A stretch of DNA of 64,000 bases from Streptomyces sp. NRRL B-3428 (lineage in GTDB: Bacteria; Actinomycetota; Actinomycetes; Streptomycetales; Streptomycetaceae). The stretch spans positions 1 to 64,000 of the forward strand of contig JOGW01000007.1 in assembly GCA_000721375.1 (NCBI GenBank), in the 5' to 3' direction. Under the pieces are notes generated by a model, which saw only the letters and a list, made by a program, of their open reading frames with translations, had not been told where the DNA came from and did not search any database. How positions within the stretch are numbered: the stretch's first letter is position 1; every line of letters starts with the position of its first letter. The translations under genes and the position numbers were made by a program. Shown here in pieces: positions 36,548 through 44,563 of the stretch.

Positions 36548-37891
36548 CTACTGCTGTTCCTTCCACTCCGCCTGCGCAGCGTTGAGCTGCTCGGCGAGCG
36601 TGTCCAGGAAGTCCTTCGCCGACATCTTGCCGAGCAGGACCTTCTGGAAGTTGGGCTCGTTGTCAGCCTTGGAGATCGAGTTCCAGTCCGGCAGGTAGTA
36701 CGGGAGCTGGACGACCTTGACCTTGCCGCCGTTGAGCACCTCGGCCGCGAGCTTGGTGGCCTCGGCCTTCTGGATCCAGTCGTCACCAGCCGCCTCGGTG
36801 TTCGCGGGAATCGCGCCGGCCGACTCGTTCCACTTGCTGTTGGACTCGTGCGAGGCGGCGAACTCCATGAACTTCCAGGCCGCCTCCTTGTTCTTCGACG
36901 CCTTGAACAGACCCAGGCCGTCCACCGGGTTGGAGACCTGGACCCGGGTGCCGTCCTCCTGCGTCGGCGCCGGGATGCCGCGGAATTTGCCGTCGAGGGC
37001 CTTCACGTGGTCCTGGTACGAGCCGAGGTTGTGGCTCAGCATGCCGATCTGGCCGCTGTCCCACTGCGCGACCATCTTCTTGAAGTCGTTGTTGACGTCG
37101 GCGGACGGCGTCGTCTTCTTGTACAGCCCGACGTACTTCTCCAGGGCGGCCACGTTCTTGGGGTCGTTGACGGTGGTCTTGTCGCCGTTCCAGAACGAAC
37201 TGACCCCGGACTGGCCGTACGAGGCGTCCAGGGCCTGGGCGATGGAACCCTCGCCGCCTCGGATGGTGTAGCCGAACTTGTTCTTGCCCGAGTCGGTCAG
37301 CTTCTCGGCGGCCTCGTAGAACTTCGGCCAGGTCGAGGGCTCTTCGAGACCGGCGGCCTCGAACAGGTCGGTGCGGTACCAGAGCGTGCCGTTGTTCGCC
37401 GAGGTCGGCACGGTGTACAAGTCCTCGCCACCGCCGGCGGCGCGCACGCTGTCGACCATGGCCGGGCTGAGCTTGCCCTTCAGCTTGCTCTTCTCGACGC
37501 GGTCGCCCACCGGCTCGAGCGCGTCCTGCGCGACGTAGCTGGCGAGCATCGCCGTGCCCATGCCGCCGACGTCCGGCAGCCCGCCGCCCTGCAGTGCGGT
37601 GTCGTACTTCGACTGGACGGACTCTGAGGGGATCCCGACGTACTTGACCTTGATGTCCGGGTTGGCCTTCTCGAAGTCGGCGATGATCTCCTTCCAGATG
37701 TCGGTGCGCACACCGCCGTTGTTGTCCCAGAAGGTGATCTCGCCCTTGCCGGAGCCCTCTTCGCCCTTGTCCCCTGCCTTGCCGCTGCCGTCGTCGCCGC
37801 AGCCCGCGGCGGTCAGGGCGAGCACAGTGGCGAGGGCGAACGCGGTGGCGCCGCGGCGTCGTGGTCCGGAGCGGAACGGGTTACTGTTCAT
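36548..37891 (-). CDS. sugar ABC transporter substrate-binding lipoprotein
   Basis: A 447-residue family 1 solute-binding protein. The lipobox is LTAAGC with signal peptide AFALATVLALTAAG, then a Gly/Ser/Glu linker. EITFWDNNGGVRTDIWKEII and the sequences around MVAQWDSGQIGMLSH and DWNSISKADNEPNFQKVLLG fit carbohydrate-binding lipoproteins. It would deliver oligogalacturonides or related sugars to the permeases at 42.7-44.5 kb. It lies several genes downstream of those permeases, unusual for CUT1 systems, where it normally comes first. No ATPase is encoded; Streptomyces use the shared MsiK for this class. Confidence 0.93.
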   Translation of the reverse strand: MNSNPFRSGPRRRGATAFALATVLALTAAGCGDDGSGKAGDKGEEGSGKGEITFWDNNGGVRTDIWKEIIADFEKANPDIKVKYVGIPSESVQSKYDTALQGGGLPDVGGMGTAMLASYVAQDALEPVGDRVEKSKLKGKLSPAMVDSVRAAGGGEDLYTVPTSANNGTLWYRTDLFEAAGLEEPSTWPKFYEAAEKLTDSGKNKFGYTIRGGEGSIAQALDASYGQSGVSSFWNGDKTTVNDPKNVAALEKYVGLYKKTTPSADVNNDFKKMVAQWDSGQIGMLSHNLGSYQDHVKALDGKFRGIPAPTQEDGTRVQVSNPVDGLGLFKASKNKEAAWKFMEFAASHESNSKWNESAGAIPANTEAAGDDWIQKAEATKLAAEVLNGGKVKVVQLPYYLPDWNSISKADNEPNFQKVLLGKMSAKDFLDTLAEQLNAAQAEWKEQQ

Positions 37892-37973
37892 GATCGGCTC
37901 TCTCTCGTGGATGGTCTGCTCAGGTGAAGGGCGCGGCTCGGCACGGATCCCGGGCGCGCGGGTAGTCCGCGGC

Positions 37974-39023
37974 TCAGCACGGGTTCCAGCCGCGCAGGTA
38001 GTCCGCGGTCTCGTGGTCGTCCGCGAGCGCGGGGTCGAGCTGGGGGCGGTCCGGGCCTTCGGGTGCGGCACCCGGCCCGTACGTGCGGTATTCGGCGAAC
38101 CGGGCGTCGCGCCACGAGAAGCCGCTCATGTCCGTCCAGGGCGCGGCCTTGATCGCCGCGGGCAGCTTGGTGTCGCGGATCAGCATCTGCCCGATGGCGT
38201 CGGGGTTGCCGCTCGGATGCCAGGGCCGGCCGAGGTGGAAGGTGCCGGCCGGGGCGTCGCTGAGCACCGTGGAGTCGGTGATCAGAATCCCGTACGGGTT
38301 GTCCTTCCAGGTCGAAGGGGCCGTCAGATAACCGTTGTTGAGGTCCGAGCCGCGACTCAGGGCCTTGATCACCGAGTCCTCGATGACGGTGCTCGCCCGT
38401 CCGTAGATGAAGTCGACATCGCCCTCGATGTAGGAGTCGCGGACGTAGACCCGGGAGATCTCGGTGAGCACCGGGGAGTCGGTCATCAGGGTGTCCTGGT
38501 TGCCGAGCAGCGCGACATCCTCAAAGAACAGCCGGTCGCCGGTGGTCTTCACGGCGAGCGCCTGCTCGCCGTTGATGTCGAAGGCGCCCTCGTCGAAGTC
38601 GTTGGCGATCGTGAGGTTGCGGGCGGTGAAGTCGTCGCCGCGCACCATCACGGTGGCGCTGCCGGAGGACCCCTGGGTGGTGCCGTCCGGCTTCAGCTCG
38701 CCCTGCGGCGTATTGAAGACGATCTTGGTGTCGCCGCGGTCGCGGCCGGTGCCCACCAGGCTGATGCGGTGCTGCTCGTCCCCGATTCTGACCTTCTCGC
38801 GATACGTGCCCGGGGCCAGCTTGATCGTCACGGGCTCGGTGTTGCCGGCCGGGACCGTGTTCACGGCGTCCTGCACGGTGGGGTACTGGGACGGGACCTT
38901 CAGGACGGTGGGACGGTGGCCCCGGTCAGGGGCGTCTGCGGACGCGGGAAGCGTGCCTGCGGTGATCAGCAGGACGGTCAGCGCACCGGCTGCGGCCAGG
39001 CGAGGGCGTACGGTTTTCGGCAT
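37974..39023 (-). CDS. secreted pectinesterase (CE8)
   Basis: A 349-residue pectin methylesterase with a Sec signal (LAAAGALTVLLITAGTLPAS). The beta-helix motifs are TVQDAVNTVPAGN, KLAPGTYREKV, ALLGNQDTLMTD (GNQDT with catalytic Asp) and YIEGDVDFIYGRASTVIEDS (EGDVDFIYG with nucleophile Asp). LGRPWHPSG supplies the LGRPW arginine. It de-esterifies pectin so that the pectate lyases can act. ATG 39023 follows AGGAGCCGTG. It sits 82 bases before the binding-protein gene. Confidence 0.95.
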   Translation of the reverse strand: MPKTVRPRLAAAGALTVLLITAGTLPASADAPDRGHRPTVLKVPSQYPTVQDAVNTVPAGNTEPVTIKLAPGTYREKVRIGDEQHRISLVGTGRDRGDTKIVFNTPQGELKPDGTTQGSSGSATVMVRGDDFTARNLTIANDFDEGAFDINGEQALAVKTTGDRLFFEDVALLGNQDTLMTDSPVLTEISRVYVRDSYIEGDVDFIYGRASTVIEDSVIKALSRGSDLNNGYLTAPSTWKDNPYGILITDSTVLSDAPAGTFHLGRPWHPSGNPDAIGQMLIRDTKLPAAIKAAPWTDMSGFSWRDARFAEYRTYGPGAAPEGPDRPQLDPALADDHETADYLRGWNPC

Positions 39024-39098
39024 CACGGCTCCTGAAAGGCGTACAGATGAAGGGAGTTGCGGTGGTGCGGTCGTACGTGAAGGACTGCCGGGCGAGGT

Positions 39099-40640
39099 TC
39101 AGACGGCCCGTATCCGAAAGTGCGTGAACAGCGCCGAGCCGGCCGGCTCCCCGCCCGCGGGAGCCAGCGCGAACAGCCCGAGCAGCGCACCGACCCAGCG
39201 CCACGGCGCGGCGGTGAACTCGGGCCCGGCGGCCCGGAACCCGTCCCCCGTATCGGCCAGGAACCGGCACCGCCCGCCCGCACCGGCCTCGATCCGCAGC
39301 CGCGCCCGAGCGGCCGCACCCCTGGCCAGGGGCTTGGCATACGCGGCATCCCGCTCGTGCTCCGCCACCGGTTCCGCGAACCGGTGCACGAGCCGGACAC
39401 CCCCGTCCGCACCCCGCTCGAGCCCCACCCACCGGTAGGCGTCGCCGAGCAGCACCAGACCGGCGCGCGCACCGACCGCGGGCGAGTGGAGTTCGAGCTC
39501 GACCGTGACGGTCGCGGGGACACCGGGCAGCCGCTGCGTGAGCACGCTCGGCACCCGCCGCAGATCATCGGCCGCCGAGGTCCGCACACACGCGAGCCGC
39601 AGCCCGTCCGCGTATCCGCCCTCGGTCAAGGCGGCCCGCGGATTCCCGGTCCACTGCCATTGGGGCCCGAAGCGTCCGCCCGGGAAGTCGTCGTCCGTGT
39701 CCGGTGCACAGAGCGGCTGTTGGGGCAGATCGGGCTTGGGGTGTACGGCGACGGGTGTGCCCTCGGCGCCGATCACCGGCCAGCCGTGCACACCCCAGCG
39801 CATCGGCTGCAGATGGACGACCCGTCCGTATGCCCCGCGCTCCTGGAAGTGCAGGAACCAGTCCTCGCCGTTCTGGGTGCGCACCCAGCCGCCCTGGTGA
39901 GGGCCGTTGACGGCGGTGTCGCCCTGGGCCAGGACGATACGCTCCTCGTACGGGCCGAAGAACTCCCGCGCCCGCAGCGCCCCTTGCCAGCCGGTCGCCA
40001 CTCCCCCGGCGGGCGCGAAAATCCAGTACCAGCCGTCGTGGCGATAGAGCTTGGGCCCTTCGAGGGTGAACCAGCCGGGGATGGTGTCCCCGTCCACGAT
40101 CACCTTGCCCTCGTCGAGCAGCCCGGTGGCGTCGGGCCGCATCCGGTGGCCGGTGAGCCGGTTCTTGATCCCCGAGCGGGAGCGGGCCCAGGCGTGCACG
40201 AGATACGCCTCGCCGCTCTCCTCGTCCCACAGGGGGCACGGGTCGATCAGCCCCTTGCCCTCCTTGACCAGGTGCGGTGAGGTCCAAGGACCCTCGGCGA
40301 AACGGGAGTTGATCTGGAAGATTCCCTGGTCGGGGTCGCCCCAGAAGATCCAGAACCGTCCGCCGTGGTGCCGCAGCGAGGGCGCCCAGACTCCGCAGTC
40401 GTGCCGCGGGGCAGCGAAGGACTCCTCGGGTACGAGGCGGTCCAGGGCGTGGCCGATCAGGGTCCAGTTGACGAGGTCGCGGGAGTGCAGCAGGGGCAGT
40501 CCTGGCGCGCGGCCGAAGCTGGAGGCCGTCAGGTAGTAGTCCTCGCCCACCCGCAGGACGTCCGGGTCGGACCAGTCGGCGTTCAGAACCGGGTTGCGGT
40601 ACGTGCCGTCGCCGAGGTCGGCGCTGAACGGGGTGCTCAC
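39099..40640 (-). CDS. glycoside hydrolase family 43 protein
   Basis: A 513-residue protein with no signal peptide, so probably cytoplasmic. The five-bladed propeller starts YRNPVLNADWSDPDVLRVGE (catalytic base Asp in SDPDV). The second acid is in HDCGVWAPSLRHH and the general acid Glu in WFTLEGPKLYRHDGWYWIFA. The C-terminal half is the beta-sandwich typical of beta-xylosidase-type GH43. It likely removes arabinose, xylose or galactose side residues from imported oligosaccharides. Its ATG overlaps the DUF6807 stop in an ATGA. The next gene, pectinesterase, starts after a 75-base gap. Confidence 0.93.
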   Translation of the reverse strand: MSTPFSADLGDGTYRNPVLNADWSDPDVLRVGEDYYLTASSFGRAPGLPLLHSRDLVNWTLIGHALDRLVPEESFAAPRHDCGVWAPSLRHHGGRFWIFWGDPDQGIFQINSRFAEGPWTSPHLVKEGKGLIDPCPLWDEESGEAYLVHAWARSRSGIKNRLTGHRMRPDATGLLDEGKVIVDGDTIPGWFTLEGPKLYRHDGWYWIFAPAGGVATGWQGALRAREFFGPYEERIVLAQGDTAVNGPHQGGWVRTQNGEDWFLHFQERGAYGRVVHLQPMRWGVHGWPVIGAEGTPVAVHPKPDLPQQPLCAPDTDDDFPGGRFGPQWQWTGNPRAALTEGGYADGLRLACVRTSAADDLRRVPSVLTQRLPGVPATVTVELELHSPAVGARAGLVLLGDAYRWVGLERGADGGVRLVHRFAEPVAEHERDAAYAKPLARGAAARARLRIEAGAGGRCRFLADTGDGFRAAGPEFTAAPWRWVGALLGLFALAPAGGEPAGSALFTHFRIRAV

Positions 40641-41497
40641 CGGCCCACCGCCTCCTCTGCCTCCCGTACGAGCGCGGCGGCGGACTCGCGGTCGAGCCGG
40701 CCGTCGGCGATCACCGTGACGATCCGGCGGACCAGCGCCTCGCCCTCCCCGAGCGGCAGCCGCCCGTCGAAGGCCAGCGAGGAGCCCACCCCCGGATAGC
40801 CCGCGGTCCGTACGAACCAGGGGTCGCGGCGGGTGGCGGGTGTGGCACCGGCGAACACCAGCGACCAGGTGGAACCGGTGATCGCGACCCAGTCGGCGCG
40901 GGCGCCGTGCACCGCCGTCTCGCCCTCGGCCTCGGCCGTGAACACCCGGGGTGCGATGGCCTCCTTGGGCGCCCGCCAGAAGAAGCCGCCGTACGCGGCG
41001 CCGGAGCGCCCGTTGGTCTGCGGACTACCGAAGGTCAGCGGCCCCTCGGTGGCGTTGAGCAGGGAGAAGGTGAAGTCCAACACCCAGGCGGATGGGGAGA
41101 GTTGAGCGACGGAGACGGTGCGGCGCTCCCGTAGCAGCAGAGCATCGTCCGCCACCCACTCCAGCTCCTCGACGAAGCCGTCCTCATCCCGCAGCGGGAA
41201 GCCGGTGTGGCGCTGCACCCCGTGGTTGTCGAGCTCGGTCGGGCCGCGGCCGGGCAGATAGGTGCTCCCGCCCCAGAAGTTGTGCCCCTCGACGTCGGGG
41301 ATCGCGACACCGGCGCCGAGGTGGTGGATGTGGTCGGCCGGGCGTTCCTCGGTGACCGGCGTGCCGGCGAGGGTGTGCACGGGGTGGAGGTAGGGGCGCG
41401 GCGAGAGGCGGACCGGCAGGTCGGGGTAGGTGCGGTAGCGGGCCACCGGCCGGCCGGCGCAGTGCAGGAGCAGATCGCCGAGTACGTCCATGGTCAT
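40637..41497 (-). CDS. DUF6807 (PmoA family) protein
   Basis: A 286-residue protein of the DUF6807 family (once named after methane oxygenase PmoA). Typical segments are YLHPVHTLAGTPVTEERPAD, HIHHLGAGVAIPDVEGHNFW and FTFSLLNATEGPLTFGSPQT then NGRSGAAYGGFFWRAP. The His-rich HHLG and HNFWGG regions could bind metal. The family has no proven activity but pairs repeatedly with Gfo/Idh/MocA oxidoreductases in sugar clusters, as it does here through an ATGA overlap. The PmoA name should not be taken to imply methane oxidation. Confidence 0.85.
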   Translation of the reverse strand: MTMDVLGDLLLHCAGRPVARYRTYPDLPVRLSPRPYLHPVHTLAGTPVTEERPADHIHHLGAGVAIPDVEGHNFWGGSTYLPGRGPTELDNHGVQRHTGFPLRDEDGFVEELEWVADDALLLRERRTVSVAQLSPSAWVLDFTFSLLNATEGPLTFGSPQTNGRSGAAYGGFFWRAPKEAIAPRVFTAEAEGETAVHGARADWVAITGSTWSLVFAGATPATRRDPWFVRTAGYPGVGSSLAFDGRLPLGEGEALVRRIVTVIADGRLDRESAAALVREAEEAVGR

Positions 41498-42657
41498 CGT
41501 GCCGTCACCTCCGCGGGCTCGGCCCATTCGGCGCCGAGCTCCGAGAACAGGCCGAGGCTCTCGGCGCAGGCATGGGTGAGCGCGTCGATCCCGGGCACGA
41601 CACGGCGTCCGTCCGGGGACGTCTCCCAGACGTACGGCTCCAGTTGGCGCGGCTCGGGTGCGAGCCTGATCGCTTCGAGCACGCTCATGAACGCGCCCGT
41701 GCGCTCCGGCGGGACAAGGAGTCCGACGCCTTCCGTCACGTGCTCGACCAGGTTCTCCAGGAGATCCACCCGCCCGTAGTGGATCTCTTCGGGCCCGTGG
41801 CCCGCGCGCTGCAGCAGGATCCGGTCCTCGCGGTAGAAGAACGTGATCCGGCCCTGGGTGCAGTGCGCCATCACATACGGTTCCGCGGACTTCTCGGCGC
41901 AGAGCGTGGCCGCGACCGTGACCCGGCGGCCCGCTGCCGTGGTGAGGCGGAGGCAGGAGGTGTCGTCGGCTTCGATGGCGTACGCGTGGAAGAGTTCGGT
42001 CTCGATCCGGGAGAGGTCCTCGGCACGCGTGCTGCCTTCGAGCGCGAGTGCGGTCGCGACCGCGTGCGCGAGGGGGTTGGTGAGCACCCCGTCGACCACG
42101 TCGCGGCCGTCGAGACGGCGGCGTCCTGCCCAGGGTGCGCGGCGGTAGTACGCCTCGTCCCTGGTCCACGCGCCCGCCGCGCCGATCCCGGTCAGCTCAC
42201 CGAGGTCGCCGGAGGCCAGGACGTCACGGATCGCGGGGACGGCCCGCGAGCCCAGGGACTGGAAGCCGATCTGGCAGGCCACGCCCGCTTCCCGGGCACC
42301 CTCTTCGATCCGGTGGAACTCGGCGAGCGACGGCGCCGGGGGCTTTTCGAGCAGCAGATGGACACCGCGGGCCGCGGCGGCGAGCGCCAGATCCGCGTGC
42401 GTGGGGATCGGGGTGCAGATGATCGCGACCCGGGCGCCGGTCTCGTCGAGGAGCCCGGCGAAGTCCGAGGACTGGCGTATGCCGGTGAAGCCTTCGAGCT
42501 CCTCACCCACCAGCGGCGTCAGCTCGCAGATCCCGGCAAGCCGCACCAGACCGCGTTCGGCCAGGCGCCGGATGTTGCGCAGATGCCAGCGGCCGTGGCC
42601 GCGCGCACCGGCGAGCACCAGCGGAAGCGGGGTGGCCACCCCGTGCGAGGCGCTCAT
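41494..42657 (-). CDS. Gfo/Idh/MocA family oxidoreductase
   Basis: A 387-residue NAD(P)-dependent oxidoreductase. LVLAGARGHGRWHLRNIRRL is the Rossmann glycine loop, VAIICTPIPTHADLALAA the beta4 region, and GVHLLLEKPPAPSLAEF the signature EKP. The C-terminal domain binds substrate. These enzymes oxidise or reduce sugar hydroxyls; which sugar is not evident. ATG 42657 overlaps the permease stop in an ATGA. It lies between import and glycosidase genes, so an intracellular step on imported oligosaccharide or monosaccharide is likely. Confidence 0.92.
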   Translation of the reverse strand: MSASHGVATPLPLVLAGARGHGRWHLRNIRRLAERGLVRLAGICELTPLVGEELEGFTGIRQSSDFAGLLDETGARVAIICTPIPTHADLALAAAARGVHLLLEKPPAPSLAEFHRIEEGAREAGVACQIGFQSLGSRAVPAIRDVLASGDLGELTGIGAAGAWTRDEAYYRRAPWAGRRRLDGRDVVDGVLTNPLAHAVATALALEGSTRAEDLSRIETELFHAYAIEADDTSCLRLTTAAGRRVTVAATLCAEKSAEPYVMAHCTQGRITFFYREDRILLQRAGHGPEEIHYGRVDLLENLVEHVTEGVGLLVPPERTGAFMSVLEAIRLAPEPRQLEPYVWETSPDGRRVVPGIDALTHACAESLGLFSELGAEWAEPAEVTAR

Positions 42658-43547
42658 CCCTTCACCGCCCCCGAACTGAATCCGGTGATCAGCCACTTCT
42701 GGATGAACGCGAACACGATGACCACGGGGACGGCCGCGATGATGCCGCCGGCCGCGAGCGCCCCCATGTCCACGCTGTCAGCGCTGAGCAGGGTGTTGAG
42801 GCCGACCGGGATGGTCTGCTTGTCCTGGACGCTCAGGAACATCAGGGCGAACAGGAAGTGGTTCCAGGCGTGCACGAAGGCGAAGGAGCCGACGGCTATC
42901 AGGCCGGGGCGCAGCAGCGGCAGGACGACCACACGGAAGGCGTTGAAGCGGTTGCAGCCGTCGACCCAGGCGGCCTCTTCCAGGGAGTACGGGACGTTCT
43001 TGATGAACCCGCTGATCAGGATCATCGACAGCGGCAGCTGGAAGACGGTCTCCGCGATGACCACGCTGACCAGGGAGTTGATCATCTGGAGCTCGGCGAA
43101 GATCTGGAACAGCGGGACCAGCAGCAGCGCGCCCGGCACGAACTGCGAGCAGAGCAGCGCCAGCATGAAGCCCCGCTTGCCGCGGAAGTCGAAGCGGGCG
43201 AGCGCGTAGCCGCCGATCAGGGCGACCACCGTGGTCAGGACGAGGGTGGCGAGACCGGTCCAGACGCTGTTCATGAAGTAGGTGCCGAAGCTGCGCTCGG
43301 TCCACACCTTGGCGAAGTGCTCGCCGGTCATGGGCCAGGGCACCAGCGAGGTCGAGCCCGCTGGGCGTACGGCGAAGAGCAGGATCCAGTAGAAGGGGAT
43401 CAGGGTGAAGAGCAGATAGATCCCGAGCGGCAGATAGATCTGCCAGCGCGGTGCCTCGTCCCAGGCCCGACGGTGCTTGGTGCGCGGGGACTTGGGCGGC
43501 TCGGGGGTCTGCGTACGGGTCTCCGCAGGGGCGATCTCGGTGATCAC
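42654..43547 (-). CDS. sugar ABC transporter permease (MalG type)
   Basis: A 297-residue CUT1 permease with six membrane segments. The EAA loop for ATPase contact is EEAAWVDGCNRFNAFRVVVL followed by PLLRPGL. An N-terminal cytoplasmic tail of about 35 residues precedes YLPLGIYLLFTLIPFYWILL. It pairs with the upstream MalF-type protein and the lipoprotein at 36548. The GTG start overlaps the upstream stop by four bases and its own stop overlaps the oxidoreductase start, giving a continuous overlapping operon. Confidence 0.95.
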   Translation of the reverse strand: MITEIAPAETRTQTPEPPKSPRTKHRRAWDEAPRWQIYLPLGIYLLFTLIPFYWILLFAVRPAGSTSLVPWPMTGEHFAKVWTERSFGTYFMNSVWTGLATLVLTTVVALIGGYALARFDFRGKRGFMLALLCSQFVPGALLLVPLFQIFAELQMINSLVSVVIAETVFQLPLSMILISGFIKNVPYSLEEAAWVDGCNRFNAFRVVVLPLLRPGLIAVGSFAFVHAWNHFLFALMFLSVQDKQTIPVGLNTLLSADSVDMGALAAGGIIAAVPVVIVFAFIQKWLITGFSSGAVKG

Positions 43548-44485
43548 TTCTGCTCACCGCCGAACTTGCTGAGGCGCAGATAGAGGAACGAGAAGAAGAG
43601 CAGGATCACGAAGGCCACCGTGGTCAGGGCCGAGGCGTAGCCGAAGTTGTGGGCGTCCACGCTGGTGTTGGCCACATACAGCGGCAGCGTGGTGGTCTCG
43701 CCGGCCGGTCCGCCGCCGGTGAGCGTGTAGAGGAGGTCGACGTTGTTGAACTCCCAGACGCAACGCAGCAGCGTCGACAGGACGATGGCGTCCTTGAGGT
43801 GCGGCAGCGTGATGTGGAAGAACTGCCGGATCCGGCTCGCACCGTCCACCTCGGCGGCCTCGTACAGGTCCTTCGACACGGACTGCAGGTCGGCGAGGAT
43901 GAGGATCGCGAAGAAGGGCACCCCGCGCCACAGATCGGCGACGATCGCGGCGGGGAAGACGGTGCCGGTGTCCGAGAGCCAGGACGTGCCGTACTCGCCG
44001 ATCCCGAAGTCCGCGAGATAACGGGTGATCCCCGTCTGGGAGTTGTAGAGCAGCACCCAGATCACCGAGGTCAGCACGCCGGAGACGGCCCAGGGCGAGA
44101 AGACGAGGGCGCGGCCGAGACCGCGGCCCACGAAGGTCTGGTTGACGATCAGCGCGAGGGCGAGACCGAAGAGCAACTGCAGTCCGACCTCGACGAAGAC
44201 CCACTTGGCGCTGAAGAGCAGGGTGTCCCAGAACTGCGGGTCGTCGGTGAAGATCTTCGTGAAGTTCTCGAAGCCAGCGAACCCGTTGCGCCAGGGCTTG
44301 GTCGGGTTGAAGTGCTGCAGGCTGTAGTAGAAGACGCTGAGCACCGGGTACGCGATGAATCCCAGCATCAGCAGGGCCGCGGGCGCGATCAGCAGATACG
44401 GGAGCCTGCGCGGCGTCACCGACCTGCGGCGCCTGGGTGTCTCCTGCTGTGGTGGTGGTTTCGCCACGGCTGCGGCTTGGGCCAT
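43544..44485 (-). CDS. sugar ABC transporter permease (MalF type)
   Basis: A 313-residue CUT1 permease with six membrane segments (LPYLLIAPAALLMLGFIAYP first) and EAA loop YEAAEVDGASRIRQFFHITL with PHLKDAI. ATG 44485 begins MAQAAAVAKPPPQ. An in-frame ATG at 44545 would place the operator inside the coding region and is rejected. It is the first gene of the importer operon. A perfect CGAAGCGCTTCG palindrome lies 23 bases before its start, so repression by a LacI-type protein is expected. Confidence 0.94.
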   Translation of the reverse strand: MAQAAAVAKPPPQQETPRRRRSVTPRRLPYLLIAPAALLMLGFIAYPVLSVFYYSLQHFNPTKPWRNGFAGFENFTKIFTDDPQFWDTLLFSAKWVFVEVGLQLLFGLALALIVNQTFVGRGLGRALVFSPWAVSGVLTSVIWVLLYNSQTGITRYLADFGIGEYGTSWLSDTGTVFPAAIVADLWRGVPFFAILILADLQSVSKDLYEAAEVDGASRIRQFFHITLPHLKDAIVLSTLLRCVWEFNNVDLLYTLTGGGPAGETTTLPLYVANTSVDAHNFGYASALTTVAFVILLFFSFLYLRLSKFGGEQK

Positions 44486-44507
44486 GACCGGGTCTCCGTT
44501 CTGAGTT

Positions 44508-44519
44508 CGAAGCGCTTCG
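44508..44519. promoter_or_regulatory. LacI-type operator before importer operon
   Basis: CGAAGCGCTTCG is a perfect palindrome with the central CG typical of LacI-family operators. It matches the core of 53713-53728 upstream of the LacI gene. A third copy at 46526-46537 is inside the DapA-like coding region (EALRAG codons). Confidence 0.75.
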
Positions 44520-44563
44520 CACACGCCGTTCGAAATCTCGTACAAGTAGAGGGTGTTGAGGGA

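Noticed and set aside
40637..41497. The name PmoA taken as evidence for methane oxidation
   Set aside because: The protein is soluble and of the DUF6807 family; membrane methane monooxygenase subunits are unrelated polytopic proteins.
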